Shown: positions 1-9,705, counted from the first letter of the stretch. The stretch is DNA of 64,000 bases from Nocardia yamanashiensis NBRC 100130 (GCF_001613325.1 NZ_BDCD01000004.1:186001-250000), one strand, 5' to 3'. Notes: generated from the letters alone by a model not told the origin. Made by a program: numbers and translations.

Positions 1-402
1 CGAGACGACCTCACCGCGCAGGTAGATGAACGCGTGCGAGGCGCGGATCGCGTACGCCGCGATGATCACGCCTTCCACGAGGGTGTGCGGCGAGGCCAGC
101 ATGAACGGAATGTCCTTGCAGGTCCCGGGTTCCGACTCGTCGGCATTGACCACCAGGTAGTGCGGTTTGGTGATGCCGTCCGGTCCGGGACCCTGCGGGA
201 TGAAGCCCCACTTCATGCCGGTCGGGAAGCCCGCGCCGCCGCGGCCGCGCAGCCCGGAGTCCTTGACGGTCGCGATGACCTCGTCCGGTTGCATGCGCAG
301 CGCCTTGGGCAGGGCGCGGTAGCCGTCCTGGCGGCGATAGTTCTCCAGCGTCCACGATTCCGGATCCGCCCAGTGGCGGGTGAGTACCGGCGTCAGGGTC
401 AC
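1..402 (-). CDS. nuoF: NADH-quinone oxidoreductase subunit F (partial, C-terminus beyond window)
   Basis: NuoF is the cytoplasmic FMN- and NADH-binding subunit of complex I. The first 134 residues are visible. They contain the glycine-rich segment [13 protein letters not shown] at about residues 50-62, followed by MKWGFIPQ and a [14 protein letters not shown] stretch typical of the FMN/NADH site. The GTG start shares GTGA with the stop of nuoE, so the two are translationally coupled. The reading frame is open at base 1 and the 4Fe-4S part lies outside the window. It is the sixth gene of the minus-strand nuo operon in the usual order A to F. Confidence 0.96.
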   Translation of the reverse strand, partial: MTLTPVLTRHWADPESWTLENYRRQDGYRALPKALRMQPDEVIATVKDSGLRGRGGAGFPTGMKWGFIPQGPGPDGITKPHYLVVNADESEPGTCKDIPFMLASPHTLVEGVIIAAYAIRASHAFIYLRGEVVS

Positions 403-1094
403 TTCGCGCCTCCGTCGGTCGAATCGTCTTGCACCGCATGCAAACCGGCGAGGGTTGCCGCGCCCGGATCGCCGGCGTTGGCATTCGGCCGGTCGTCGGT
501 GTATCCGGCGAGAATCCGCGCGGTCTCACGGAAGGTGCACAGCGGTGCGCCGCTGCGGGTTCCGGTGATCTGCTCGCCCCGGCGCAGCCCGTCCACCAGC
601 GCCCGCGCCTTGTCCGGGGTCTGGTTGTCGAAGAACTCCCAGTTGACCATCATCACGGGGGCGTAGTCGCAGGCGGCATTGCACTCGATGTGCTCGAGGG
701 TGACCGCGCCGTCGGCGGTGGTCTCCCCGTGCTTGATGCCCAAGTGCTGCTTCAGTTCCGCGAAGATCTGGTCGCCGCCCATGACCGCGCACAGCGTGTT
801 GGTGCACACGCCGACGTGGAAGTCGCCGGTCGGGGTGCGCCGGTACATGGAGTAGAAGGTGGCGACCGCGGTCACCTCGGCATCGGTCAAACCCAGTTGC
901 TCGGCACAGAATTCGATGCCGGTGCCGGAGACGTAGCCCTCCACCGATTGCACCAGGTGCAAAAGCGGCAGCAGTGCCGATCGCGAATGCGGATACCGGT
1001 CGATGATCTCCTTCGCCTCCAGCTGGAGACGATCGTGCACCTCCTGCGGATACGGGATGGGGCGCACGGTCAGGTTGAGCAGGATCTCGGTCAT
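399..1094 (-). CDS. nuoE: NADH-quinone oxidoreductase subunit E
   Basis: NuoE is the thioredoxin-like [2Fe-2S] subunit of the complex I NADH-dehydrogenase module. The 231-residue protein has the four expected ligands at Cys97, Cys102, Cys138 and Cys142 (CTNTLC and ECNAAC contexts). A longer upstream frame exists, but the ATG at 1094 is chosen because it shares ATGA with the nuoD stop and gives the family's usual N-terminus. It lies between nuoD and nuoF with four-base overlaps on both sides. Confidence 0.97.
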   Translation of the reverse strand: MTEILLNLTVRPIPYPQEVHDRLQLEAKEIIDRYPHSRSALLPLLHLVQSVEGYVSGTGIEFCAEQLGLTDAEVTAVATFYSMYRRTPTGDFHVGVCTNTLCAVMGGDQIFAELKQHLGIKHGETTADGAVTLEHIECNAACDYAPVMMVNWEFFDNQTPDKARALVDGLRRGEQITGTRSGAPLCTFRETARILAGYTDDRPNANAGDPGAATLAGLHAVQDDSTDGGAK

Positions 1095-2440
1095 CGGTCC
1101 ACACCGCCCATCACCGGGTCGATCGAGGCGACCGCGGCGATCACGTCGGCGACCATGCCGCCCTCGCACATCGCCGCCACCGCTTGCAGATTCGTGAACG
1201 AGGGGTCGCGGTAGTGGACCCGGTACGGGCGGGTGCCGCCGTCACTGACGATATGCACGCCCAGCTCGCCACGCGGGGATTCCACGGCCGTGTACACCTG
1301 GCCGGGCGGCACCCGCAGTCCCTCGGTCACCAGTTTGAAGTGGTGGATGAGCGACTCCATGGACTTCCCCATGATGTTGGAGATGTGCTTGGGGGAGTTG
1401 CCCAGCCCGTCCGGACCCAGTTCCAGGTCGGCCGGCCACGCGATCTTCTTGTCCTCCACCATGACCGGACCGGGGCGCAGCTTGTCCAGGCACTGCTCGA
1501 CGATCTTGAGCGATTCCTTCATCTCGTTGACGCGAATCAGGTAGCGCCCGTAGCAGTCACAGCCGGTGTCGACCTGCACGTCGAATTCGTAGTTTTCGTA
1601 ACCGCAGTACGGCTGGGCCTTGCGCAGGTCGTGGGGGAGACCCGTCGAACGCAGCACCGGGCCGGTGATGCCCAGCGCCATGCACCCGGTCAGGTCCAGG
1701 TACCCGACATTGCGGGTGCGGGCCTTCCAGATCGGGTTCTCGTTGAGCAGCAATTCCATGTCGCGCAGGCGTTTCGGCATGAGCTCGAGCAGTTCGCGCA
1801 CCTTCTGCACGCCGTCCTCGGGCAGATCCTGCGAGACGCCGCCGGGCCGGATGTAGGCGTGATTCATGCGCAGGCCGGTGATGTTCTCGAACACGTCCAG
1901 GATCAGCTCGCGTTCGCGGAAACCGAACAGCATCGGGGTCAGCGCGCCCAGTTCCATGCCGCCGGTGGCCAGGGCCACCAGGTGCGAGGAGATGCGGTTG
2001 AGTTCCATGAGCATGACGCGAATGACGCTGGCGCGCTCCGGAATATCGTCGGTGATGCCGAGCAGCTTCTCCACGCCCAGGCAGTACGCCGTCTCGTTGA
2101 AGAACGGCGAGAGATAGTCCATGCGGGTGACGAAGGTGACGCCCTGTACCCAGCTGCGGTATTCGAGATTCTTCTCGATGCCGGTGTGCAGGTAGCCGAT
2201 GCCGCAGCGGGCCTCGGTGACGGTCTCGCCCTCGATCTCCAGAATCAGGCGCAGCACCCCGTGTGTGGAGGGGTGCTGGGGGCCCATGTTCACGACGATG
2301 CGTTCCTCGGCCGCGCCGTCCAGCGCTGCGGAGATCTCGTCCCAGTCGTTGCCGACGGCGGTGAATTCCCGTTCGGGAGTGGGAGAGACGGGTGTATCCG
2401 GCGTACCTGTCTCGGTACGCCGGGTGTCGATGTCGTTCAT
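1091..2440 (-). CDS. nuoD: NADH-quinone oxidoreductase subunit D
   Basis: NuoD is the 49-kDa-type subunit of the complex I peripheral arm that helps form the quinone site. The protein has 449 residues. Family landmarks are [14 protein letters not shown] near residue 50, [12 protein letters not shown], and the C-terminal DPVMGGVDR. The first roughly 45 residues are a polar, low-complexity extension common in actinobacterial NuoD. The ATG overlaps the nuoC stop by one base (TGATG), which fixes the start. Confidence 0.97.
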   Translation of the reverse strand: MNDIDTRRTETGTPDTPVSPTPEREFTAVGNDWDEISAALDGAAEERIVVNMGPQHPSTHGVLRLILEIEGETVTEARCGIGYLHTGIEKNLEYRSWVQGVTFVTRMDYLSPFFNETAYCLGVEKLLGITDDIPERASVIRVMLMELNRISSHLVALATGGMELGALTPMLFGFRERELILDVFENITGLRMNHAYIRPGGVSQDLPEDGVQKVRELLELMPKRLRDMELLLNENPIWKARTRNVGYLDLTGCMALGITGPVLRSTGLPHDLRKAQPYCGYENYEFDVQVDTGCDCYGRYLIRVNEMKESLKIVEQCLDKLRPGPVMVEDKKIAWPADLELGPDGLGNSPKHISNIMGKSMESLIHHFKLVTEGLRVPPGQVYTAVESPRGELGVHIVSDGGTRPYRVHYRDPSFTNLQAVAAMCEGGMVADVIAAVASIDPVMGGVDR

Positions 2441-3228
2441 CAGTGGTATGCCCTCCGCTCGTCGGGCGGCGGGATGCGCGCGCCCTTGTACTCGACCGGG
2501 ATCCCGCCGAGCGGGTAGTCCTTGCGCTGGGGGTGTCCGCGCCAGTCGTCCGGCATCGCGATCCGGGTCAGCGACGGGTGCCCGTCGAAGAGGATGCCGA
2601 AGAAGTCGTAGGTCTCCCGCTCGTGCCAGTCCGTCGTGGGGTAGACGGCATAGAGCGAGGGGAGATGCGGATCCGCGTCGGGCACCGAGACTTCCAGGCG
2701 CACCCGGCGGTTGTGGGTGATCGAATTCAGGTGGTAGACGGCGTGCAGTTCCCGGCCCTTGTCGTCCGGGTAGTGCGCGCCGCTGACGCCCAGGCACAGC
2801 TCGAAGCGCAGCGGCTCCTTGTCGCGCAGGGTCTGGGCCACCAGCGGCAGGTGCTCACGCCGCACGTGCAGGGTCAGTTCGCCTCGGAAGACCACGATCT
2901 TCTCGATGGCCTCGGTGAAGACGCTGCCCAGCGCGACCCGCAGATTGGCGACCAGGTCGTCGAAGTAGCCGCCGTAGGGCGGTTCGGAACCGCCGGGCAG
3001 GCTGACCGTGCGCACCAGGCGGCCGTAGCCGGAGGTGTCGCCGGTGCCGGTGACGCCGAACATGCCGTGCTGGACGCCGATCACTTCCTCGGCGGCCGGT
3101 TCCGAGGCGGATTCCGGTGTGCCCGGTGCGGTTTCGGCGGGCGGCTCGATCGGCTGATTCGATTCGCCGTGTGCTTTCACGGCCTCCTCCGGGGGACTCT
3201 CCGTGCCTGTGGCTGAATCGAATGTCAT
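2440..3228 (-). CDS. nuoC: NADH-quinone oxidoreductase subunit C
   Basis: NuoC is the 30-kDa-type subunit of the complex I peripheral arm. The 262-residue protein begins with a charged, Glu/Pro-rich extension of about 65 residues. The conserved core follows, including [13 protein letters not shown] and the C-terminal [14 protein letters not shown]. Separate nuoC and nuoD genes, rather than a fusion, agree with actinobacteria. The ATG at 3228 shares ATGA with the end of nuoB. Confidence 0.97.
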   Translation of the reverse strand: MTFDSATGTESPPEEAVKAHGESNQPIEPPAETAPGTPESASEPAAEEVIGVQHGMFGVTGTGDTSGYGRLVRTVSLPGGSEPPYGGYFDDLVANLRVALGSVFTEAIEKIVVFRGELTLHVRREHLPLVAQTLRDKEPLRFELCLGVSGAHYPDDKGRELHAVYHLNSITHNRRVRLEVSVPDADPHLPSLYAVYPTTDWHERETYDFFGILFDGHPSLTRIAMPDDWRGHPQRKDYPLGGIPVEYKGARIPPPDERRAYH

Positions 3229-3779
3229 CGCAACAGCCCCTTCAATTGAATGGTGGGCGTGCTGGCCAGCGCGGCGCGTTCGGCTTCGCGAATGGCTTCC
3301 TCGCGATCGACGCCGAGCGGCATTTCCTGAATCTTCTCGTGCAGCTTCAGGATCGCGTTCAACAGCATCTCCGGGCGCGGCGGGCAGCCGGGCAGGTAGA
3401 TGTCGACCGGCACGACGTGGTCCACGCCCTGCACGATCGCGTAGTTGTTGAACATGCCGCCGCTGGATGCGCAGACACCCATGGCCAGTACCCATTTGGG
3501 TTCGGTCATCTGGTCGTACACCTGGCGCAGGACGGGAGCCATCTTCTGGCTGACCCGGCCCGCGACGATCATGAGATCGGCCTGGCGGGGGGAGGCGCGG
3601 AACGCCTCCATGCCGAAGCGGGCGATATCGAATCGCCCGCCGCCGGTGGCCATCATCTCGATCGCGCAGCACGCCAGACCGAATGTGGCGGGCCACAGCG
3701 AACTTTTACGCAGGTAGCCGGCCATTCCTTCCACTGTGCTCAGCAGGAATCCGCTGGGCAGTTTCTCCTCGAGACCCAT
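3225..3779 (-). CDS. nuoB: NADH-quinone oxidoreductase subunit B
   Basis: NuoB carries the terminal N2 [4Fe-4S] cluster of complex I next to the quinone site. The 184-residue protein has the tandem cysteines Cys37-Cys38 (LACCAIE), Cys103 (GVCASSGG) and Cys132 (LPGCPPRP), the expected N2 ligand set. It overlaps nuoC by four bases and follows nuoA after a 72-base gap, the only real spacing inside the visible operon. Confidence 0.97.
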   Translation of the reverse strand: MGLEEKLPSGFLLSTVEGMAGYLRKSSLWPATFGLACCAIEMMATGGGRFDIARFGMEAFRASPRQADLMIVAGRVSQKMAPVLRQVYDQMTEPKWVLAMGVCASSGGMFNNYAIVQGVDHVVPVDIYLPGCPPRPEMLLNAILKLHEKIQEMPLGVDREEAIREAERAALASTPTIQLKGLLR

Positions 3780-3851
3780 GTCGAACTACTTCTCCATCGG
3801 ATCGACCCCGCCAAGCGCGGGGTTGGTTTTCGGAATCCCCCTGTGCGGCAA

Positions 3852-4232
3852 TCAATCCCAGCTGAGCCCGCCCCGCTTCCACTCGTAGGCGTAGGCCACC
3901 GAGACGTTGAAGATGAACAGCGCCATGGCGGCCAGGCCGAACAGGCCCAGCGAGTCGAAGTGCACGGCCCACGGGTAGAGGAAGACGATCTCGATATCGA
4001 AGATGATGAAAAGCATGGCGGTCAGGTAGTACTTGACCGGAAAGCGTTGTCCGGCAGGACTTCCGGGCCCGCCGCCGATGGCGTGCGGGGTGGGCTCGAT
4101 ACCGCACTCGTACGGTTCGAGCTTGGCCCGGTTGTAGCGTTTCGGGCCGATCAGCGACGCCAGGAACACGGAGAAGACCGCGAAGGCGGCGGCGACCGCG
4201 CCCAGGACAAGCGTGGGTGTTTCGATGTTCAC
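3852..4232 (-). CDS. nuoA: NADH-quinone oxidoreductase subunit A
   Basis: NuoA is a small membrane subunit of complex I at the junction of the two arms. The 126-residue protein has three hydrophobic segments at about 9-31, 70-90 and 97-118. It also has the conserved loop KLEPYECGIEPTP containing the family's Cys-Gly motif, and the acidic stretch IIFDIEIVFLYPWA. It is the first gene of the nuo operon, so the operon promoter should lie in the 386-base region upstream (4233-4618). Confidence 0.97.
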   Translation of the reverse strand: MNIETPTLVLGAVAAAFAVFSVFLASLIGPKRYNRAKLEPYECGIEPTPHAIGGGPGSPAGQRFPVKYYLTAMLFIIFDIEIVFLYPWAVHFDSLGLFGLAAMALFIFNVSVAYAYEWKRGGLSWD

Positions 4233-4618
4233 AACAGCACTACCCCTCCTGCGAGCTGGACGACGCGAAATACGGACGCAGCTGCCGACGCACGGGGGCG
4301 GATGGACTGATGCGCCTCCCGTGCGCGGTGTGAGCTAGGGCACAGACTACAACTCACGCGACAAGATACATGACGATTCACCACTGCGTTTGATCGAATT
4401 CAGAACAGTCTTTTATGACCGAATAGACGCAATCGCCACCGTCACGTGACAGAAACAACTCTCGTAACTCTCAGGGGTTCCACCCCTGAAACCCCAGGTC
4501 ATCCGGGCCCGCCTCACCCGCTGGGGGTTTCACTTCCGAAACCTGGTCACGCGGGTTCGAATCGCCCGATTGGGGTTTCAGGGGTGAAACCCCTGAACTC
4601 TCTTGTTCAACGCCCGCT
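4233..4618 (-). promoter_or_regulatory. Leader region between the receiver gene and nuoA
   Basis: No gene is supported in these 386 bases. The part next to nuoA is AT-richer than its surroundings and is the likely promoter zone. It contains a perfect 10-base palindrome, GTCACGTGAC, at 4441-4450. The distal part holds the GGGGTTTCA-type inverted repeats listed separately. No single -35/-10 pair can be chosen with confidence. Confidence 0.5.
4471..4596. repeat. Inverted-repeat cluster upstream of nuoA
   Basis: Bases 4471-4495 and 4572-4596 are inverted copies of one 25-base sequence matching at 24 positions, with 76 bases between. Each arm can also fold on itself: TCAGGGG and CCCCTGA around a five-base loop. 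A third, weaker dyad, GGTTTC-N6-GAAACC at 4526-4543, lies between them and shares the GGTTTC core. The arm nearest 4619 could terminate the receiver gene, but no T-run follows. The repeated core also suits a regulator operator or an attenuator in the nuo leader. Confidence 0.7.
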
Positions 4619-5038
4619 TCAGGCGGCGGAACGGCTCCGGAGTACGCCGAGGACCGCTTCGGTCAGGCGGATGGGGTCGATGGGGTGGGAGACCGCGGCA
4701 TCGGCGCGCGACCAGTTCGCCAGCCAGGCGTCGTCCGGGCGACCGGTGATGACGACGATGGGCGGGCAGTCGGCGATTTCGTCCTTGAGTTGCTTCGCCA
4801 GGCCGAGTCCGCCGGTGGGTGCGGATTCGCCGTCGAGGATCAGCAGATCGGGCGCATCGGTGTCCATGTGCTCGATGACCACCGGACCGGTGGCGACCTC
4901 GAGGTACTCGATGGGCGGTAGATCGGCATGCGGCCGTCTACCCAGCGCCAGCATGATCTGACTGCGGGAATCGGCGTCGTTGCTGTAGACCAGCACCCGC
5001 ACCGCGGAGGAACGCTTCGCTTCGGCCACGCCCCGCAT
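4619..5038 (-). CDS. Stand-alone response-regulator receiver protein
   Basis: The 139-residue protein is a single receiver (CheY-like) domain with no output domain. The presumed phospho-acceptor is Asp69 in LLILDG, with acidic residues Asp21/Asp23 in the first loop and VVITGR later. The usual Lys before the last helix (KP) is replaced by His in SHPIDP, so phosphorylation chemistry may be altered. A comparable lone receiver (Rv3143) sits beside nuo in Mycobacterium tuberculosis, from memory. It reads in the same direction as nuo, which supports a role linked to respiration. The partner is unknown. Confidence 0.85.
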   Translation of the reverse strand: MRGVAEAKRSSAVRVLVYSNDADSRSQIMLALGRRPHADLPPIEYLEVATGPVVIEHMDTDAPDLLILDGESAPTGGLGLAKQLKDEIADCPPIVVITGRPDDAWLANWSRADAAVSHPIDPIRLTEAVLGVLRSRSAA

Positions 5039-5164
5039 GGTACGTCCTGACTATGGGTGCAGGTGGCAGCTTCGCGTGAACCCGTGTGCGCGTCGCGTTT
5101 TCGCCGGACGCGAGACAAGTCGATCACAATCGATACCCAATTCACGCCCGGTAGCATCCGGAAA

Positions 5165-6310
5165 ATGCGGGGTGACATCGACGAACGGCTCATCGAAACC
5201 GACGCCTGGACCGATGAGATGGTGGGGGCGGCCGGGATTCCGGCGATCGATGTGCCGCTGGTGACGGTGGGCGGCGGCCAGGTCCTCGCGGGAATGGAGC
5301 GCGAGGCGCAACGGATCGGGTTCGCGCAATCGCTGTACAAGGGGCAGGTGCGCATGGTGCGCAAGCGGCGCGGCGGCGGTTACTACACCATTCTCACCCC
5401 ACCGGCCGGGGCCACCCGGACCAAGCGAATTGCTTTTCGCAGCACCTATGTTCACATCGCCATCGGCTATCCCGGCCTGCGCCTGCTACCGGATCTCCAG
5501 GCGTATCGGGAGAAATACCGCGATCCGGCACGGGTGGTGAATGCCTATGAGCCGCACGAGCACGTTTATCAGGCCCTGCAACGACGTCCCGGAACCGTCA
5601 TGGTGCGCGGCAGCGGAATAGTTGCCAGCCGGGTGCTGCAACGCCTCATCGACGATCGCGATCGCCTGGGCCTCCATACCCAGATCCTGCATTTGTTCCG
5701 GACCTATGTCGCCGGCCCGCACGGGTCGAGTGTTTTCATGCGCAAGGGCGGTGACGGCTGGGCGTATCAGGGCTTCAATTGGCCCAAGGCGACCTGGGGC
5801 GGACAGTTGAAGACCCGGTTACGCAAACTCGAAGGCCGGGAACGGGCCGCCCTGCTGAAAACCATGGGCGGCACCAACGCCAGCGTGGTCACCACCATCG
5901 ACCCGGACCGGTACGCACCCTTGCCTTTCCGGCCGCCGGAGCGCCCCTTCGATACGCACGCCGACTACGTCATCGACTGCACCGGACTGGAAGCCGATAT
6001 ACGCGAGCACCGGCTGCTGGCCGACCTGCTCGCGCACACCGGGGCGCGCCGCAATCCGCTGGAGCGACTCGATGTCGAACCCACCTTCGAGCTCATCGGC
6101 GCCCGCAGCGCACCCGGCCGGCTGTACGCTTCGGGCAGCGCCACGCTCGGCGGGTACTACGCGAGCGTCGATTCCTTTCTCGGATTGCAGTACGCCGCAT
6201 CGGAAATCGCCGACGATCTGGCTGGGCTCGGCTTCTGCCGCAAGTTGCACGCGCTGCGCTCGGTGCACCAATGGTGGCTGTGGATGCTGAACAAGAAGCT
6301 TCCGGAATGA
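5165..6310 (+). CDS. FAD-dependent oxidoreductase-like protein, apparently internally deleted
   Basis: The 381-residue product resembles the later part of a flavoprotein oxidoreductase: GTVMVRGSGIVASRVLQ looks like a dinucleotide-binding turn, and a C-terminal DCTGLEAD...GSATLGGYYASVDSF stretch resembles a FAD-contacting end. No N-terminal GxGxxG Rossmann motif is present. The N-terminus passes abruptly from PLVTVGGG to QVLAGMEREAQRIG, and TMGGTNASVV also looks compressed. This suggests in-frame deletions relative to longer relatives, but that comparison is from memory. The start is uncertain; an ATG at 5057 is also open. Its stop shares ATGA with the next gene. Confidence 0.6.
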   Translation: MRGDIDERLIETDAWTDEMVGAAGIPAIDVPLVTVGGGQVLAGMEREAQRIGFAQSLYKGQVRMVRKRRGGGYYTILTPPAGATRTKRIAFRSTYVHIAIGYPGLRLLPDLQAYREKYRDPARVVNAYEPHEHVYQALQRRPGTVMVRGSGIVASRVLQRLIDDRDRLGLHTQILHLFRTYVAGPHGSSVFMRKGGDGWAYQGFNWPKATWGGQLKTRLRKLEGRERAALLKTMGGTNASVVTTIDPDRYAPLPFRPPERPFDTHADYVIDCTGLEADIREHRLLADLLAHTGARRNPLERLDVEPTFELIGARSAPGRLYASGSATLGGYYASVDSFLGLQYAASEIADDLAGLGFCRKLHALRSVHQWWLWMLNKKLPE

Positions 6311-6750
6311 CCCCGACCCTCAACGGCCGGCTGCAGACCCGGGTGCTGGTGCTCGGCGTGGTCGGGTTTCTCGTGGCTGCGGTCCTGACGCCGCTGTTGC
6401 CGAGCGGGGCGTTGTCGCTGGGGCAGGCGTACCGGATGACCTTGTCGATCCTGGCGGCGGTCGTGCTCGCCGGCATCGGGTGGGAACTCCTGTACCACTT
6501 CCTGCAGCAATTCCGATGGGAGAAGGACTGGCCAACCCTGTTCGGGCTGGTGACCATCGTGAACGAGGGTCTTCTCATGGGGCTGCTGGTGTACCGGACG
6601 ACCGTCGTGGTGCCACGGGACCTACGGCCCTCGGCGCTCGCTTTCACGATCGATTTCGTCCTCACCTGGCTGGCGTTCTGGCTGTTCGTCAACGGCCCGA
6701 TCCGGGTACTGCTGCCACGGTGGCGGTTCAACGGAGGCCGGATCGTATGA
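6307..6750 (+). CDS. Integral membrane protein of unknown function
   Basis: This 147-residue protein has four hydrophobic segments, at about 11-31, 40-62, 74-94 and 113-133. No catalytic motif or known family signature was recognised. Its ATG overlaps the upstream oxidoreductase stop and its stop overlaps the start of the FHA protein, so all three are probably made together. It may anchor or partner the FHA protein, but that is inference from position only. Confidence 0.8.
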   Translation: MTPTLNGRLQTRVLVLGVVGFLVAAVLTPLLPSGALSLGQAYRMTLSILAAVVLAGIGWELLYHFLQQFRWEKDWPTLFGLVTIVNEGLLMGLLVYRTTVVVPRDLRPSALAFTIDFVLTWLAFWLFVNGPIRVLLPRWRFNGGRIV

Positions 6751-7916
6751 CGGGGCGGGTGGAGGTGTTGCCCGGCGGGCACCTGGTGGCGTGTGTGGAC
6801 GGTGTGGTGCTGGTCGTCGCGCATCGGGAGGACGGGCCGGTCGGTCCCGGATCGGAATCGATCGCGGTGCTGGACAAGCTCGGTGAGCTGGTGCAGGAGG
6901 CTGCCGCGCGGGAAACGCGCCGCACCGGACGCACTTTCGCGCGGCTGGTCTCGACCTGGCTGATGGGGCGCGAGGACGAGGAGCAGGTCGAGTTCGGTGT
7001 GCTCACCCCCGGATCGCGGGCCCTGGCGGTGTTCCTGCACGGCGGGATCACCGCGATCCTGGAAGGGGAGGACGGGCGGGTAGTCCTGCACGGCAGCGAT
7101 GCGGGTTTCACCGTCGATCGGGTGGTGGATCCCATCCCCGCGCGTGCGGCCGCGGTATTCGTGGATGAGGATCCGGCACGCGACGAGCTGCCGGCGCCGG
7201 GCGTGTGGTCGCTGCGCGAAGGCCGGATGCCCGGTTCGGGTGCGGTGCTGTGGCTCGGTGACTCGGATGTATCCGCGGCGAGCAACCCCCGGATCGCGCT
7301 TCGCGAACGGCCTGTCAAGGCGAGCGACAACCGCGACGTGAGCGGGCCGAAAAGCCCTGTGGCGGCAGCGAATGCATATCAGCACGCGATGCCATCCGCC
7401 TCGGGCGCCGAGGCGCAGGCGACTCCGGCGCGGGTCCGGAGCGGCGTGGTGGTGCGCGGGTTCAAGTGTGCGCGCGGGCATTTGAACGACCCGCGGGTGT
7501 CGTTTTGCACCACGTGCGGAATTCGCATGGACCAGTCCACGTGCGTGCTGGTCGAGGGCGCGCGGCCACCGCTGGGCGTACTGCTCCTCGACGACGGCAA
7601 TTCGTACGTTCTGGACGAGGACCTGGTGATCGGGCGGGAACCGGAACGATCGGAGCGGGTGCGGCGCGGTGCGAAACCGGTACGGCTGGCCGACGTCTCG
7701 GGCGGCATGTCCCGGGTGCACGCCGAGATCCGGTTGACCGAATGGGAGGTGACCGTGCTCGATCGCGGTTCGGCCAACGGAACGCACATCAAGCTGCCCG
7801 GGCGGGTCGAGTGGGCGCGCGCCGTGCCGGGGCATCCGGTCGCGCTGGAACCGGGCAGTCAGGTGATGCTGGGCGGTCGCGTGTTCACCTTCGATTCCCA
7901 GCATCAGTCGCTGTGA
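6747..7916 (+). CDS. FHA-domain protein with a zinc-ribbon-like segment
   Basis: The 389-residue protein has an N-terminal region of about 230 residues without a recognised fold. A short Cys/His cluster follows (CARGH near residue 242, then CTTCG), resembling a zinc ribbon. The C-terminal forkhead-associated domain spans about 287-385, with the phosphothreonine-binding landmarks VIGREPE, MSRVHAEI and GSANGT. FHA domains read Ser/Thr kinase phosphorylation. The gene is coupled by ATGA to the membrane protein upstream, suggesting a signalling role at the membrane. It ends the three-gene operon. Confidence 0.85.
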   Translation: MTGRVEVLPGGHLVACVDGVVLVVAHREDGPVGPGSESIAVLDKLGELVQEAAARETRRTGRTFARLVSTWLMGREDEEQVEFGVLTPGSRALAVFLHGGITAILEGEDGRVVLHGSDAGFTVDRVVDPIPARAAAVFVDEDPARDELPAPGVWSLREGRMPGSGAVLWLGDSDVSAASNPRIALRERPVKASDNRDVSGPKSPVAAANAYQHAMPSASGAEAQATPARVRSGVVVRGFKCARGHLNDPRVSFCTTCGIRMDQSTCVLVEGARPPLGVLLLDDGNSYVLDEDLVIGREPERSERVRRGAKPVRLADVSGGMSRVHAEIRLTEWEVTVLDRGSANGTHIKLPGRVEWARAVPGHPVALEPGSQVMLGGRVFTFDSQHQSL

Positions 7917-8136
7917 TGGCACGGTCCGGTGGCGGCCTGCCGGGTCAAGCGGCCTGAACATCCGGATCGGCCGCGCCGGGATCCCGACCTGCTCGGCCTT
8001 GCGCCGTACCCAGCGTGTCCGCGCCCCGACGCCCTCGCGTCCGGTTAGGTATCGCCGCGTAATCTTTGCTGTTCACCCGGGGCAAATCGCGCGATCCTGT
8101 TAAGCATCGATGGTCCCGAGGGTTGGCGGTGGACAT

Positions 8137-8565
8137 ATGCGAATCTCCGAAATCCTGCGCCGGAAAGGCGCCGACGTAGTCACGATCGCACCCGATGCAA
8201 CGGTGCGCGAACTGCTGAGAGTGCTTGCGGCGCACAATGTGGGCGCGGTCATCGTGTCCCCGGACGGCGGGCTCATCTCCGGGATCGCCTCGGAGCGCGA
8301 TATCGTCCGGCACCTGCACACCTATGGCGCGGACCTGCTGGACCAGCCGGTTTCGGCGATCATGACCGCGGCCGTGCACACCTGCTCGCCGGAGGACCGG
8401 GTCGAAACCCTCAACGCCACCATGACCGAACACCGGGTCCGGCATCTACCGGTGGTGGCCGGCGGGCGCATGGTCGGCATCGTCAGCATCGGCGATGTGG
8501 TGAAGAGCCAGATCTCCGAACTGCAGACCGAACGCGAGCATCTGGTCCGCTACCTGCACGGCTGA
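8137..8565 (+). CDS. Paired CBS-domain protein
   Basis: The 142-residue protein consists almost only of two CBS domains, at about residues 8-60 and 75-130, with ERDIVRHLHTYG in the first and GIVSIGDVVK in the second. Such stand-alone pairs bind adenine nucleotides and often respond to energy state. It closely resembles mycobacterial Rv2406c in length and wording, from memory. The ATG at 8137 is preferred to an upstream in-frame ATG at 8110 because it gives the conserved MRISEIL start. The 220 bases upstream hold no supported gene. Confidence 0.9.
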   Translation: MRISEILRRKGADVVTIAPDATVRELLRVLAAHNVGAVIVSPDGGLISGIASERDIVRHLHTYGADLLDQPVSAIMTAAVHTCSPEDRVETLNATMTEHRVRHLPVVAGGRMVGIVSIGDVVKSQISELQTEREHLVRYLHG

Positions 8566-8717
8566 AAAATGGGGATTGTTCACCGGTCGGACAGCTGAAA
8601 GAGTGTTCACCGACGCTTCGGTCGCCCGCATCGCGGATACCTTCGCGCTCGACCTTTGTTCAGCCCGATACCCTGGTGACGGGGCATCGACCCTCGAGAA
8701 TGTGACTGCTCCACCAC

Positions 8718-9620
8718 ATGAGTGCTCCACTGTCGGCGAATCGAATTCCCGAACTGGTGTCCATCATCATCCCCGTGTACAACGGGCTGCCGGATCTCGA
8801 CGAACAACTCGACGGACTGGCGCACCAGGATTACACCGGCGAATACGAAGTCCTGGTGAGCGATAACGGGTCGAAAGACGGGCTGCGCGAACATATCGAG
8901 GGACATCCGCTCACCGCGAAACTGCGATTGCGGTATGTCGACAGTTCCGCCAAACGCGGGGCGCCGTTCGCCCGCAACAATGCGGCCGCCGTCGCCACGG
9001 GTGATTTCCTGGCATTCGTGGATCAGGACGATCGGGCGCACGCGGGCTGGCTGAGCGCGATGGTGCGCACCGCCGCCGAGTTCGACGCGGTGAGCGGAGC
9101 CATCGAAAGCGACAGCCTCAACGATCGCAGGTCCTCGACCTGGCGTCCGGTGCCGCCGCCGGAGCAGGGCTTCGCCACACATTGGATGCCGTTCGCGAAC
9201 GGGAACAATACGGCGTACTGGCGCACGGCCTTCGAAAAGATCGGCGGCTACGACGAATCCCTGTTCACCGGCGCGGACGATGTGGACATCTCGTGGCGGT
9301 TGCAGCAGTCCGGGCAGAAACTCGGGCACGCGCCCGATGCGATGATCGCCTACCGGCTGCGCCGGAATTTCCGGGACGCGTGGAGCCAGTGCTTCGATTA
9401 CGGGTACACCTACGCCGAGGTGTGCATGAAGCACCGGCCGCTGGGCTGCCCGCGAATTCCTTTCCGCGCCACGCTGCTTTCGCTGCTGACGGCGGTCGTG
9501 TGCAATCCGCTGAATCCGTTCACCCGCAAGATCGTGCCGACCGGATTGTGGATCATGCACACCGCCGGGCTCATCGGGCGCGTGCGGGCCAATATCCGGC
9601 ACCGCACCTACACCGGTTAG
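8718..9620 (+). CDS. Family 2 glycosyltransferase
   Basis: The 300-residue protein has the GT-A fold opening VSIIIPVYNG, then VLVSDNGSKDG and the DxD-like FVDQDDRAHAGWL near residue 100 that binds the metal-nucleotide sugar. GGYDESLFTGADDVDISWRL near residue 180 matches the acceptor-side ED-type motif. The C-terminal 60 residues contain a moderately hydrophobic stretch that could touch the membrane. Donor and acceptor sugars cannot be told from the sequence. It stands alone between a CBS-protein gene and a DUF2786 gene. Confidence 0.9.
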   Translation: MSAPLSANRIPELVSIIIPVYNGLPDLDEQLDGLAHQDYTGEYEVLVSDNGSKDGLREHIEGHPLTAKLRLRYVDSSAKRGAPFARNNAAAVATGDFLAFVDQDDRAHAGWLSAMVRTAAEFDAVSGAIESDSLNDRRSSTWRPVPPPEQGFATHWMPFANGNNTAYWRTAFEKIGGYDESLFTGADDVDISWRLQQSGQKLGHAPDAMIAYRLRRNFRDAWSQCFDYGYTYAEVCMKHRPLGCPRIPFRATLLSLLTAVVCNPLNPFTRKIVPTGLWIMHTAGLIGRVRANIRHRTYTG

Positions 9621-9705
9621 CCGGCGCCGCCGAGGCGGTTCGAAGGTTGTCGGAGCGCCCGATTAACCTTCGAAGCCTTGGGTGTAGCGGCGACGGGTGA
9701 GGTGG

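Noticed and set aside
1184..2518. 444-residue plus-strand frame opposite nuoD
   Set aside because: Antisense shadow of a strongly conserved complex I gene.
4554..4563. tRNA T-loop-like GGTTCGAATC upstream of nuoA
   Set aside because: The flanking stem does not pair (G-G clash) and no acceptor, D or anticodon arms can be drawn, so it is not a tRNA.
7917..8136. Possible small gene between the FHA and CBS genes
   Set aside because: No frame with a start signal and protein-like composition was found; it is treated as intergenic.
8566..8717. Repeated TTCACCG between the CBS and glycosyltransferase genes
   Set aside because: Only two short copies with no symmetry or conserved spacing; likely chance in GC-rich DNA.
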